A stretch of 64,000 nucleotides of DNA from the NCBI RefSeq assembly GCF_016920785.2, contig NW_024609880.1, forward strand, positions 35,735,152 to 35,799,151, given 5' to 3'. Origin of the DNA: Ixodes scapularis (Eukaryota > Arthropoda > Arachnida > Ixodida > Ixodidae). Positions 23,316 through 35,000 of this stretch are shown in pieces; within the stretch, counting starts at the first letter, position 1; each line of letters starts with the position of its first letter. The notes under the pieces are model-generated. The model worked only from the letters and a program-made list of their open reading frames with translations, did not search any database and was not told the DNA's origin. The translations under genes and the position numbers were made by a program.

Positions 23316-23572
23316 GCATGTTTTGACTCGCTGAACATTTTGACTAGGTGCAAATTTGGCTCGTTTGACACTTTGTCTCGATGGACATTCTGATCCGAAT
23401 GGACATTTTGACTTGTTTGGACATTATGACTCGATGAACATTTTGTCTCCATGGATATTTTGACCCGATTGGGCGCTTTGTCTCGATGGACATTTTGACC
23501 CGCCTGTCACGTGACCTGCTAAACATTTTGACTCGATGGACATTATGTCGCGACGGACATTTTAACCACAGG
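23316..23572 (+). repeat. 18-bp minisatellite, block 2
   Basis: About thirteen units of the same 18-bp motif in the same orientation as block 1, alternating between ...TTTTGACTCGATG and ...TTTTGTCTCGATG variants. A short unique stretch (CGCCTGTCACGTGACCTGC) interrupts it. The blocks are separated by about 560 bp of A/T-rich DNA. Confidence 0.75.
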
Positions 23573-23759
23573 CTGTTTTTGACAACCGATTCGGGACCGA
23601 TTTCTACCAACCAAGTTTCGCGATCTGCGATGCGGCAACTAATCGCGACGCGACGCTGACGTGACGTCGCTGACTTTCGAAGAAAAATGTCATCCGTCGC
23701 TTTTTGAAACGTCATAAGCGCCGTAGTCCAAGCGTCACAGTAGACAAATCAGCCAAGAG

Positions 23760-23839
23760 ATTGTGAGTCAATTCTTATCGTGGCGGATCGAAGTGACGTC
23801 AGTCACTTCGATCCGCCACGATAAGAATTGACTCACAAT
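23760..23839. repeat. perfect palindrome, 38-bp arms
   Basis: The left arm 23760-23797 and right arm 23802-23839 are exact inverse complements around the 4-base spacer GTCA. Weaker inverted similarity (AGCCAAGAG against AGCCAGTTA) extends outward. No terminal duplication was identified. Confidence 0.85.
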
Positions 23840-24470
23840 TTTAACTGGCTACGCTCCGTTGATTTGGTTCAGAAATAACTAGCTTTCTCCTTATTCGAGT
23901 CGCCAAAGGCCGTCACTCTGCTGCCACGTTTATCTTTGCCCGTACAAAAACTGAGCCCGACTCTGATCGCCCCGAATGAGATCTTTTGTGTCCACGTCGG
24001 CAGTCGCGTAAACGGCTGGAAGACAACCGTTGCACGACGTTCAAACGTTTCCGTGGAAGTGGAGTCACCTGTTGGCAACGGTTGACATCAGCTATTCTGA
24101 GCTATACACGTTGTCGAGGCTAGTGCGGTTTCCGCAGTGGTCCAGCGCTCGCACTGTCAAAGCAAGAAGCGATGAGAATTGGGGGCTGCAGCTGCAGTGT
24201 GTAGGCAAGGTTAGCTTTGGCGACGTAGCACGAAATAGTTGACGCTAAGTATATCTGTGACTGGACAAACATAAACTGTCTGCAGGCCCTTTCGATACAG
24301 ACGAATGTATGGAAAGGATTCGAAGCAGGTTGAGGCGTGCCCGCTAGATGCTTCCGTTATCGTGTCTGCAGTGGACACCGTGTCTTTTGTACGATGAATG
24401 AGCCATGTGCTTGTACATCTCGCCACTTAGCAGTATACGCGTGCCACTGAACGGTACTCGGGCTAATGGG

Positions 24471-24477
<7 letters not shown>

Positions 24478-24523
<46 letters not shown>
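24478..24523. repeat. (TA)n microsatellite
   Basis: About 22 uninterrupted TA units abut the left end of the long inverted-repeat element. A shorter TA run (28750-28768) abuts the right end. Confidence 0.9.
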
Positions 24524-24525
<2 letters not shown>

Positions 24526-25219
24526 GTGGTTTCATCTCAAATCGTGCAGGCAAAAAGGGTCGAATTTTTAATTTCGATGAAAAAATTATATGTTATGGCG
24601 CCGTTTCTAAAACCGCAGTCGCCACAAACCGTAAGTTCGTCGGATTTTTTGTTCTCGACTTATGAATTTTTAAAGAGGCCGAGGCGAAAAGCAGTGTTTT
24701 TTACACCCGTCGTGGGTCGGATGTTTCGCTTGAACTCCCGCCATGGATTTTCAGTCCACATTATATTACCTTTTTTGAAGCACTCTGTGGACACATTTAA
24801 AAGGCTTCAATACCATGAAATAATTGTAGGCCTTTTGCTTTTTTTCTGTAAAAATGTCAAAAACGCCTCCTCGGTCAATTATTGACGAACTTTGACAATT
24901 AATTACTGGCGATCTGCTTGGGTTACACCAATATTTTTATGTCCACGGAGAGCCCAAACCACGCTCTTTATATTTATTATAAAATGACTCGGCTGTATAA
25001 AATATTCTTTGCGGTACGTTTACGTTAATATTATACAAAAACCAAAAAGTACCATTTTTGAAATTGATTTTCTCAAAAAACCCATTTTTTTTCATTTTTG
25101 TTTAAAATGTAGGTATGATAGTTGTCTACACGAAAATCAAGCCTAGAAAGTGTATATTTTGTTTGTATGTTTTATATTTAGGCATCAATATCGGAAAAAG
25201 ACGTCTTTGTTTTGCAAGA

Positions 25220-26519
25220 CCTAAGTCAGACATAGCGACCCATGCGTCTCTATGAATTGTGAAAAAGTTTTCTTGAATTTTCTTCTGCATTTTGTAATCA
25301 ATTATAAACGGATTTTGTGGTATTGAATATTTATGTATGTTTTGATAAGAGCGGGAACCACGAGATACATATCTAACCAAATCAGCAGGCCTAGTAGACT
25401 TTCAATAACCAAAAGGCACAGACGTTGTATTGTTTCGATTTATAAACCTTTCACAGTAAGCTAGCACGACTAGCTATTAGCTGTCATATTACTAAGACAA
25501 AGAAAGTCACCACATCGTCGATATATTATATACAATTTTTTCCGAAACCAAACATAGGGGGTTTGTTCACCGCACATCGCACAGGCCACCAGGGAATGTC
25601 CCTTTCACTTCCGTAATACACAAAAGTGGTGACACAGAAACGGTCCGAAACACACAGAGAGTGTGTCATGGAGAGGGGTAGGAAATAAAAATGAATAAAT
25701 AGGAATTAAATTGACCAACTCCGATCTTAACGAAAATTGCGTTAAAAAAATAAAGTATTTAGGTTCGAGTGGTGGCAAGGCGATAGGTCTACGCCTGATG
25801 GAGAGTCAGACAAAGAAGTCGACGGCACGTAAAGGTAAAACAAAAAAAATCAATAATTTAATAAAGACGGGAAAACTCAGCCGCACATGGCAAGAACAAA
25901 AACCAACTCCCCCGGGCATTCCCTAAACGGGACGCAACCAAATGCGTGCGAACACGATCTCTACATCACCGCCAGGCCGCTACGCCATGACGAAATAAAC
26001 CCAACAACTGAACAGTGCTAACAAACAGTTAGTAAGAAAACATTGAAAAAAAAAAAGAAGGTTCGGAAAAAACCGCACCCGAGAAACAAAGTTCAGCGGG
26101 GCGAAGAAACACACACGAGTTGATCACGACACTGAAGTCTGGCAGGATGACGGCGTCCAGATGATGCTCGAATCTGTTCCTCCCTCTATTACGCACATCC
26201 ACGACGGCTGTGCGGAACAGTGGCTGTGCGAAACAAAATGAAGAATAGATTCGAGCAGCGATGCGCGAGAAGGTAACCGAGACTATGCCTCAAGCTTCAT
26301 ATCGGGAGAGGAGCTTTCGAGGTAGTTTCTGCAATTACTCAAACTTTCTCTTTCCCCTTCCCTTTTTCAAAAGAACACGTCAGCCGGCGCTAACTTTTCA
26401 TCTCGGGAGAAGCCCACTCTTCACAAACGGTTATAGTTGACAAGGAGGCTGACTTCGACCCAACTAGTCTCCGGGCAGAATACAAACACAAGTATATTTA
26501 TTAGACATGAGGAAGATAC
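25220..26519. other. unassigned interior of the long inverted-repeat element
   Basis: A/T-rich, without a coding frame of recognisable family. Nothing further can be said. Confidence 0.3.
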
Positions 26520-27420
26520 ATAGAAAGGGGGGACGGACAACGAAGACTTCCAACTAGCAACAACATTTATTGACCCGAAGTTTGCAGATATAGGTGAAGG
26601 AGGGGAGGGTGAAAGACGCTACACTGGAAAGTGGGAAAGCGATGGGAGAGAGTGTAGAGCCAGGGAAATGAGGGACGATCCCGTGAGGTAGACATCTAAT
26701 CGCTCGGAGCCGCTAAAACGAGGGACGTCAGCTCTGGCCCCAGGAAGTTTATCTCCCTCCTGGATAAGCCTATAGACGGGGACCCGAAGTTGCTCTGAGT
26801 GTAGTGCATGGCGAAGACCTCCATGATCTCTCGTCCGTATCTTGAGGCGTGACCTCCAATCCTGGTGGTCGAGGGAAGGTCGGCCGAACAGAGTTCGCTG
26901 CACTCAGAGGTGTGTTTGGCAATCGGGTGGTAACAAATCTCCGGAGGCGGCTTTCTTGATCTCGTCTGCATGTTCCCTCACCCGATCGTTTAGGCATCGG
27001 CCCGTCTGTCCGATGTATTTAGCACCGCAGGACATGGGAACCGAATACACGCACTCTTTGCAGCAGGTTACATAATTGGTCTGGTGCTTTTTCTGGCACG
27101 GGGGCGTTACCAACGTTTTCTGGCACGTTACCAACACGCTCGTTTTAATGTCAGTCTCCGGGCTTTGCTGTTTCCAAAAGAGATAACCCTTTATAAGGAC
27201 AGAACGAGCGGGTTGGTGGGGATAATTAAACTTAAACAGTCCCTTCTCGTTTTCTTCATCAAGTTTAATAGATAACCCTTCGGTGCTATCGGATCTCCCC
27301 GGAGAGAGAGAGAGAGAGCACGGCCGTTTCAAGGTAAGGATAGGGCGCTCGAAGCTAGGGCAAACAGGTGGTATCGTTTCACGCATGCACGGATGGCTGG
27401 TTTCAAATTTCCCCACATCC
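26520..27420 (-). pseudogene. Penelope-like retroelement remnant, GIY-YIG endonuclease end
   Basis: On the - strand the frame 27416-26904 carries YVTCCKECVYSVPMSCGAKY followed by IGQTGRCLNDRVREHADEI, the GIY-YIG endonuclease core of Penelope-like elements with the YIGQTGR and RxREH signatures. A shifted frame continues with REIMEVFAMHYTQ and GLSRREINFL, the end of that domain. Downstream the - strand reads AATAAATGTTGTTGCTAGTT followed by a tail that resembles the other Penelope copy in this window (42639-43531). The reverse transcriptase is absent, so the copy is 5'-truncated and frameshifted. Confidence 0.8.
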
Positions 27421-28863
27421 CTAACGAAACCGGCCCATCTTCGTGTGTGCGTCTGCGGGATTTCTGTCCCGTGCCGCCGGTTTTAGCGCGCACGCGGCGT
27501 TGTTTTGGCTGGCAGAACAGTTGTTGACCGTCGATATTGTAAGGCCGTGGTGTCCTCATCCTTTCAGGCAACGATTCCTTTGCTTTCCCTTGTGCAATAC
27601 TCTGACTGACTCCTCCTGGGTGGCTCTCACTGTTCGCCGCGTCAACGACACAATCGTACCATTTCACTCCTCGCGACACAGGGTGCGCTGCTCGCTTTAC
27701 TGTCACGGGCCGTCCTATCTAACACAACGAGCGCGAAAGGTCGTGGTCATCTGCTGGCTTCGAAAGGGCAGGACGTTCATGCAGGCCAATGAGGGCCCCG
27801 AATCAATACGACGACGTCTGCCGACTCCTACACGTTAAAAGTTTACGACACCTGCTGGTCTGTTAAGAAGTGTTGCTTTCTCTTTTTGGAACTCCTCCGA
27901 TGTAGCTTGCCGCCTATAATAAAATTTAAATAATCAATAAATATAAGAGGGTGGAAATACTGTATTTCATTTTTATGTGGGAACGTCGAAAAAAAGAAAA
28001 AAAAACATTTCCAAGCTTGTGAAGACGCGCAATTCGCAAGTCAATTTCGAGCCGTAAAAACACGTTTTTGTACGATATTGATTCTTAAATATAAAACATA
28101 CAAACAAAATATACACTTTCTCGACTTTATTTTCGCGTACAAAACTATCACATCTACATTTTAACAAAAAATAAAAAAAATAAAAAATGGGTTTTTTTAG
28201 AAAATGAATTTCAAAAATGGTACTTTTTGGTTTTCACATAACATTAACGTAAACTTACCGCAAAGAATATTTTATACAGCCGAGTCATTTTATAATGCAT
28301 ATAAAGAACGTGTTTTGGGCTCTCCATCGACATAAAAAGTATCGGTGTAACCCAAGTAGATCGCGAGTAATTAATTGTCAAAGTTCGTCAACAATTGACC
28401 GAGGGGGCGTTTTTGACATTTTTACAGAAAAAAAGCAAAAAGGCTAAAATTTGTTTATGGTATTGGAGCCTTTTAAATGTGTCCACAGAGTGCTTGAAAA
28501 AAGATAATATAATGTGGACTGAAAATCCACAGCGGGAGATCAAGCGAAACATCCGACCCACGACGGGTGTGAAAAACACTGCTTTTCGCCGCGGCCTCTT
28601 TAAAAATTCATAAGTCGAGAACAAAAAATCCAACGAACTTGCGGTTTATGGCGACTGCGTTTTTAGAAACGGCGCCATAACATATATTTTTTTCATCGAA
28701 ATTAAAAATTCGACCCTTTTTGCCTGCACGATTTGAGATGAAACCACCCATATATATATATATATATTTTATTCTGACATTCATGTTCTGCAATGTGTCC
28801 CTGGTGACGTGAAAAAAAAACATATACTAGTATATATTTTACGCAAGGAATGTTTACTTTCAG

Positions 28864-29025
28864 GAGTCACCACTTGGGACATGATGGCAAGCGCGGCATC
28901 CCGAGCAACGAGGAGGGATTATCTGGAAAAATTCGATGCTCGCGCGTATGCGCGCATGATGAACAACCTAACGAAATCCCAGGTTTCGTTTCAGCAAGAG
29001 GAACTCCGTCGCCTTTTTCAATCGG
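28864..29025 (+). CDS. methyltransferase exon with start codon
   Basis: The exon follows TTTACTTTCAG and ends before GTAAAT. ATG at 28881 (or 28884) opens residues 1-48 plus one base of codon 49. The acceptor upstream implies a non-coding exon further 5'. A CpG-rich region is not immediately upstream, so the promoter is not located. Confidence 0.8.
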
Positions 29026-32000
29026 GTAAATGTTGTTCAGTGTTCCGAACGTCGTGTAGCATCTGCTTTGTAGTGGTTTGCCTCCACAGATATCGACGTG
29101 CGATGTGAGTGTATAAACTATTAAGATCCATAGTAACCATGAAACGTAAGAACAACAAAGAAAGGGGCAGGAAAACCAAGTCTCTAATTTATTGTTTCTT
29201 TTCATTGTTCCCACGTCTCGGGGTTACATGGATGCCATTTACCAGCTCGCGTGTGTTCTTTTACCTTTCTTCGCGAACTATTAAGATTGCTGCGCTACTC
29301 ATACACTGTAAGAAAGACATGGTACCATGATAAAATTAATTGCGGACAGGCGCCACGGATGTCTGAAGCATGTTTGCTTCGTACAGATATGTATGTTTGG
29401 AACATGCCCAAAGACAGTTTTAGAGCGCCGCTTTTAAGCACGGTCCAAACTAACGCGTTCCTTTGCACGCGTAGGCCGTGGGCTTCCCGGAAATTGCGTA
29501 TTTCGTGACGTTTTGTTGTTTCCGGTGCGCTTTCCGAGTCACAACCATGCGCGCTGCAGTGATTATACTCCGTTTCACCTTATGTTGTACCGCAGCAAAG
29601 GCTAGAAGCGCGAGCTCATAGCGTTGACAGCTGCCTTTGGTGCACGAGAGCTTGTGCCGCCGAGATGTGCCCTAGAGCTATGAGCTCGCGCTTGTAGCCT
29701 TTCCTGCGGTACCACATAAGGTGAAACAGAGTATAGGGGTATTCACTGGACGCCATATTTGTGGGTAATGTTTAGAGCGCATGCTCAGAACGAGCTCACA
29801 CCAATAGGCTGCTAAGACCGGCACTCTTGATGGTGCGGAATGCACGTTGCAGAAGAACTGTGGAAGCTCGCCATCAGCACGCGCTCAGCATTCGCGCACA
29901 CAGCTATGTCCGACAGTGAATACTCTTTATAGGACGGTGCAACCTCGGGCGAGCGCGCACGCATGCACGAGTGCACCTGCCCAACACGGGCGATCTCCTT
30001 TCAAGCGTTCTCTTGTTTCGAATTGTATTTGTGGTCGCGCCGAAGCTTCCCGCACAGCCAAGAGTAGTTTTGGACTAGCTCGATCAATTGAAAGCACTTG
30101 GTCTGGTCATCGAATACGGCAGCATCTGCGGCCCTCTGCGGGCAGCTTCGTCTTTCCTCTGCGCGTCCGCAGCAGCTTCGTTTCGGCTGCAGAAGTCCCG
30201 TTCCTCGTCTCGGAAACTGGCTTCTCCGCCAGACGGCGAAGGAACGCGGAGCCGGAACTGGTGCCCTCCACCGATTGGCTGGGAGGCCAGAATGCCCCAC
30301 TACGTCAAAGCGCGTTTTCTTGAGCCTTCAGAAAAAGTTGGAAATGTACAACTTTCTCGTGCGCTCCCGGAAGGCGTAGGGAATCAGCGCGACTTCATGA
30401 AATACGCAATTTCCGGAAGCCGCACGGCCTGTATACACGTGCACAAAAACGCGTTGGTTTGGATCGCGACGTTTCAGCGTAATTGCGCGCGTTGCAATAT
30501 GAGACGTCAGAGTTTTCCACGCTAAATTTAGTGGACAAACTGAATTGGTGTTGAGGTCACGTTACGTCAATTTCCCAGCTAAATTTAGCGGGAAACTAAT
30601 CAGCTATATCTAGTAAGAAAAAATTCGCTAAATTTCCCTCTCAATTTAGCGGGAATATTTCCCCGCGAAATCTAGCGGCTAAATTTTGGCAAAATTTAGC
30701 GGGAAATTTAGCGAAAATATTCCGCTAAATGGGAGTGGAGAAAGCGAGGGTACGGAGGGGAGGAGGGGCATACCCTCCCCTTCGTACCCTTCCCTCCTCC
30801 TCCTAAAGAGGTGCGCTCTAAGTTCGCATTACAAGGAACTGTAAACGTCTTTCATATTATTTTTTTTTTTGCCGTCGTACAAAAAAAAAAAAAAAAAAAC
30901 ATGCGTCAGACGGCGTCCGCAAACTGGATTTCGTACGATGTTTTAGCAGTTAGACTCCTGTGTCTATTAACGATTGTCCTCGCGATTTAAGGAAGCTATT
31001 CTGGACAAAACGAAGTGCTTATCAGGTGTTGCCATTCCATGAGGGAATCAAATCGGAGTAGCCTGACCTGTCGGGACGATTAGCCCATTTTCCGATATCA
31101 TTTTGTCTGGGCGACATTTTAGTTTCCGTCGTGAACTACGGATAGTACGAAACTCTGACTGAACCTGAGCAACAACAGCTAGAATAATCAAAGCCTGTGC
31201 GGGAAAATGTTGACGTCATCACAGAGAGACAGAGCGCAGACGCGGGTTGGATACGAGTCCTGAGCCAGCGCTCGACTGGGCCTCTTGTCCAATGAACACG
31301 TCGAAGGACGCTTGGTATCGGGCTCGGGTCCAATGGCTGAGTTGGCGTCATCCGATGGTGATGAGGCTATATAGAGGTAGAGGAGGATGTTCAAAGGTCT
31401 CGATGATTTTAGTTGGTATTGACCTGAACCGCGGTGGGAAAGGCCGGCCACCCGTCGTTTCCTACTACTCCATTCATGCAGCGTTACGTAGGTGACACAG
31501 CTTCGGTCCGAGCGCGGCCGATGCTATGAGCCGGAGGGCCAATCAAACAGCGAAAGAGACACAACGCCATGGCGTGCTCTCTGCAGTTGATAGGACCAGC
31601 CGCTATTCGCCGTCTCTTCGTGCGTGCCCCTCCGCCGGCAAGTCTTATCAAGCGCAAATAGCACACCATGACGCTGCGATTTTTGCGGTGTTTCATTGGC
31701 CCTTCGGCTCATAACATCGGCCGCGCTCGGACCGACACTCAAAACAATTCCGATGACACCTAGGCACCTCTTATAAGTTGCGAATAAGACAGAATTCTCG
31801 GCGCCGAGAGGAGCAGAAGCAGCCACAGCGCCGGCAGGGAGTGCGGCGGTGCGCCGCGAAGACCGCCCTGGCTCGCTTGTGACTGATACTCGGCTAGGTG
31901 AGGCAGCGGCGGAAGTGCTAAGCTCGGCGCGGCGCCGGGAGTGCGAAGCTCAGCGTGGCGCGTGCTGAAATCACGTGTTATTTCATTATCGTCATCGCCT

Positions 32001-35000
32001 TAGCTGCGGGTAGCGGTTGACGACATTAGACCTCAAAGCGTAACGTTAGCCTAACGTTAGGCCTAACGTCAGGCCAGCATATACCGGCCGCGTCCCCCCC
32101 TCACGCCGCGCCGCCAGCATTTCGGCTGGCTTCTTAGCAACGATGACGCCGTTGTTATGGAGCCACATGACGCGTCGCAGCCAATAGGAATTTAGGTGCC
32201 GTTTCAGTAAGTCGGAATTTAGGTGCCGTATCGCTCAGGCAATGGGTATTTAGGTGCCGTTCGCTACTACAGACATCAGATAACGTCGGATTCGCTCAAT
32301 TAGCCATATAATGCTTTCGAATTACAAGAAAATGCTGTCGCATATTTGAAAAAAAAAAAAGAGATAGCATGGCTAAGGCATTCTTTTATATGCAGTGAAG
32401 GTGCGGTATAGCCCTGTACGCGTGTAGAACTTTCTGTGGCATTTTCGACTGAAGGAGGGGTACGCGCACGCAGCTTTAATTGTTCGTCCACGCGCCCGCC
32501 TATCTTTGACTGCATAGTGTGGCTTCCGCCATCTATCGTGGACACTCGCCGAGACCCTGTGTTGTCTTTGCGACTCCGGTAGGCTTTCTCGGCGCCAAGC
32601 AAAAGCGCGAAAGTGAGGACAACGTGACGCGTACGTGTTCTCTTAAACGCGGTGTACCTACGCCGCTAGGGGAGGATTTATGCTGTGGGCGTGCTGTCCA
32701 ATGCAGATGAGCAGAGTAGAATATGTTTTCCCTAGTAAAGCAGCTGACACACGGAAGTAAACCAGGGTTAGCTCAATCTCCCCACGGGTCGTCCATACTG
32801 CGAAAGTCTTTTTTTTTTTTTTTTTGCCTTTGGGGTCCTTGTATTTTTTCGAACTGTCTAGTACCTTCCGTGTGCTACAAAATAATTAGGGGAAATATGA
32901 TTTCTGTAAATAATACAGAAACCCTGAGCGTGAAATACGATATCCGTATGAATGGAATAAAAATTTGTTTAAAGGATAGGAAATGGCTTTTACATCGACC
33001 TTTGAAATCTCGTCTGCTCTCCACAGATCTGGTTCAGGGCAAAACCCTTCTGGATGTAGGCACTGGCCCTTCCATTTGCCGATTGTTCGCACTCTCTCGT
33101 CACTTCAACGACATCGTGTTGAGTGACTTAGTCGAAGGCTGCAGACTGGAACTCAACAAGTGGATCAGCAAGGATGAAGATGCCGTCGATTGGACCGCCC
33201 GTGCCGAGGAATTTGCTGAACTGGAAAGCTACAGGTATACCCGCGTGCAGCGAGGAACTGGTACCATAAAGATGCATAACGTGCTGTCCTACACGCGTGA
33301 GTTATGCTTCGTGTCGTAACGAAGCCAACAGCTGTAGTCCTTGAGAGCTTAAGAAAAGGAGGGTACGGCCAGTCCCGGCTTATTTTCGCTCCACAGCCAA
33401 TCAGATTGCGGCTTCAGCCGATAAGAACGCCGAAGGACCCATCACGAAGCAAGGGGGGCGAAGATAATAGCCCCCACCCTGCTTCTTTCAACGGTCTGTG
33501 ACTATAGTTGCAGCATAATCACAAACGCGCAAATTAAAACGCAATGTCACGACGCATTCCTGGTGCTCGATTGAATTAGTTTTTGGTAACAAAACTCAGC
33601 AAGCGCTAATTGCGATTTAGCGTTTACTGAGGAGACTGAGTGGCCCCGTTGACTCGTAGCGTTGTTAGCCGTCGGACTGACGATGGAACAGAGTATATAT
33701 AGGGTTGTTCGTTTTCGGGTACACCCGATTTTACCCGAAATTTACATCCCGAACATGTGTCAGGAAAATTGTGTTAAACCTGATTTTTGTGCATTTCCAA
33801 AACCACATAAACCAACCTATTTATTTTTACGCCGCACGGAGTTCCGCGCTTCGGTTTTCCTCTTCTGTCCTTTGTTTTTCATCATTTTGTTATTTCTACT
33901 ACTTCCTACAATAAGCGCAAGTGCTTTAAAACATATTATAGAAACCTCTGGGAGAGAAAAACTTCTTACCCGATCGCTCTGCGTTGGTGGAGAACAAATA
34001 AATACACCACCGGAGGTCTACTGGGGCACCACACTCTAAAAAAATAACTGTCAGTCTTCTTTCCCGCACAACACTCGGAGAGCCAATCATCGCAACTTAC
34101 GGAGGTAGCTCAGCGAATGACGATGCCGAAACATACGTTTAGACCAAAAAACGCGGTCTGAGTTGTGACATTAAGCAATGCGAAGCGTCACACTTGCATT
34201 GCTTAATGTCACAACTCAGACTGCGTTTTTTGGTCTAAACATTTGTTTTGGCATTGCCATTCGCTGAGCTGCCTCCGTAAGTTGCGGTGATTGGCTCTCC
34301 GAGAGTTTTGCGGGAAAGCAGACTTACAGACATTTTTTAGAGTGCAGATACTGTGGCGCCCTCGTGGTATTAAACTCACGCCGAATGCGGTGAATAGTTT
34401 ATTTCGCAAGCTGCGTGCAGCATTGTGGACGCAGTGCGCCTAGCACACCGTGACATTCTACGAAGGCCGGCTGAAGAAAAGCGACGATTAGCGTTGGGGC
34501 CTCGGAGGGGCATTTCCGTCCCCCCCACTGTGCAGGTAGAAGCGCCTTGGCACGCCACGTAGCTTCGGCCTTTCTGCACACAGCTTTTGAATTGCACTAT
34601 CAACACCCCTTCGACCGCTGTTAGGTGTCGACGCCCAGCCTCGGGTAGCATGGCCATCTCGCTGGTGTCCAACCCTTCTCACGAACAACGTCCGAGCCAG
34701 TCAGTCGCGTAAAGATCGGGAAAACTTAACAGGTTCATTCCATAGCAAAATATCTGATCGAAGACGACCGTCCCTCGAACGGTCAGGGTTTTCGTTGAAA
34801 CCTGAGGGAGAGGAGGATTCCGTGGAGGGTGCTTCCCTTGAAGCGACCGACGGCAATCGAAACTGGAAAACCTTGATGTCCCCCCGATTACCAGCCTGAA
34901 ACATATCCCTAATTTTAACGCGTTAGCGTGAAAGAGCTCGTAATACCCTCCGACTAAGAAAAAAAATAAAAAAAAATAAAACGAATGTATTACTGAGTAA

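Larger units (their letters stand above)
24524..28749. mobile_element. 4.2-kb element with inverted repeats of about 0.7 kb
   Basis: The left end GGGTGGTTTCATCTCAAATC is matched by the right end GATTTGAGATGAAACCACCC. The two arms (about 24524-25215 and 28030-28749) stay clearly similar over roughly 700 bp, with loss of similarity inward. The element lies inside TA repeats, consistent with TA-directed insertion of the Tc1/mariner type, although the arms are far longer than usual. The interior holds a Penelope relic (26520-27420) but no transposase that I can recognise. The right end lies about 115 bp upstream of the methyltransferase coding exon. Confidence 0.65.
29437..30468. mobile_element. 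inverted-repeat element carrying nested MITEs
   Basis: AACGCGTTCCTTTGCACGCG...GGAAATTGCGTATTTCGTGA (29452-29510) is repeated inverted near 30390-30465. Two TA-flanked MITEs lie inside. The whole sits in intron 1 of the methyltransferase gene. The outer limits are approximate. Confidence 0.5.

Noticed and set aside
22398..23715. - strand frames with repeated HRVKMS-like peptides
   Set aside because: They are translations of the 18-bp minisatellite, whose period is a multiple of three.
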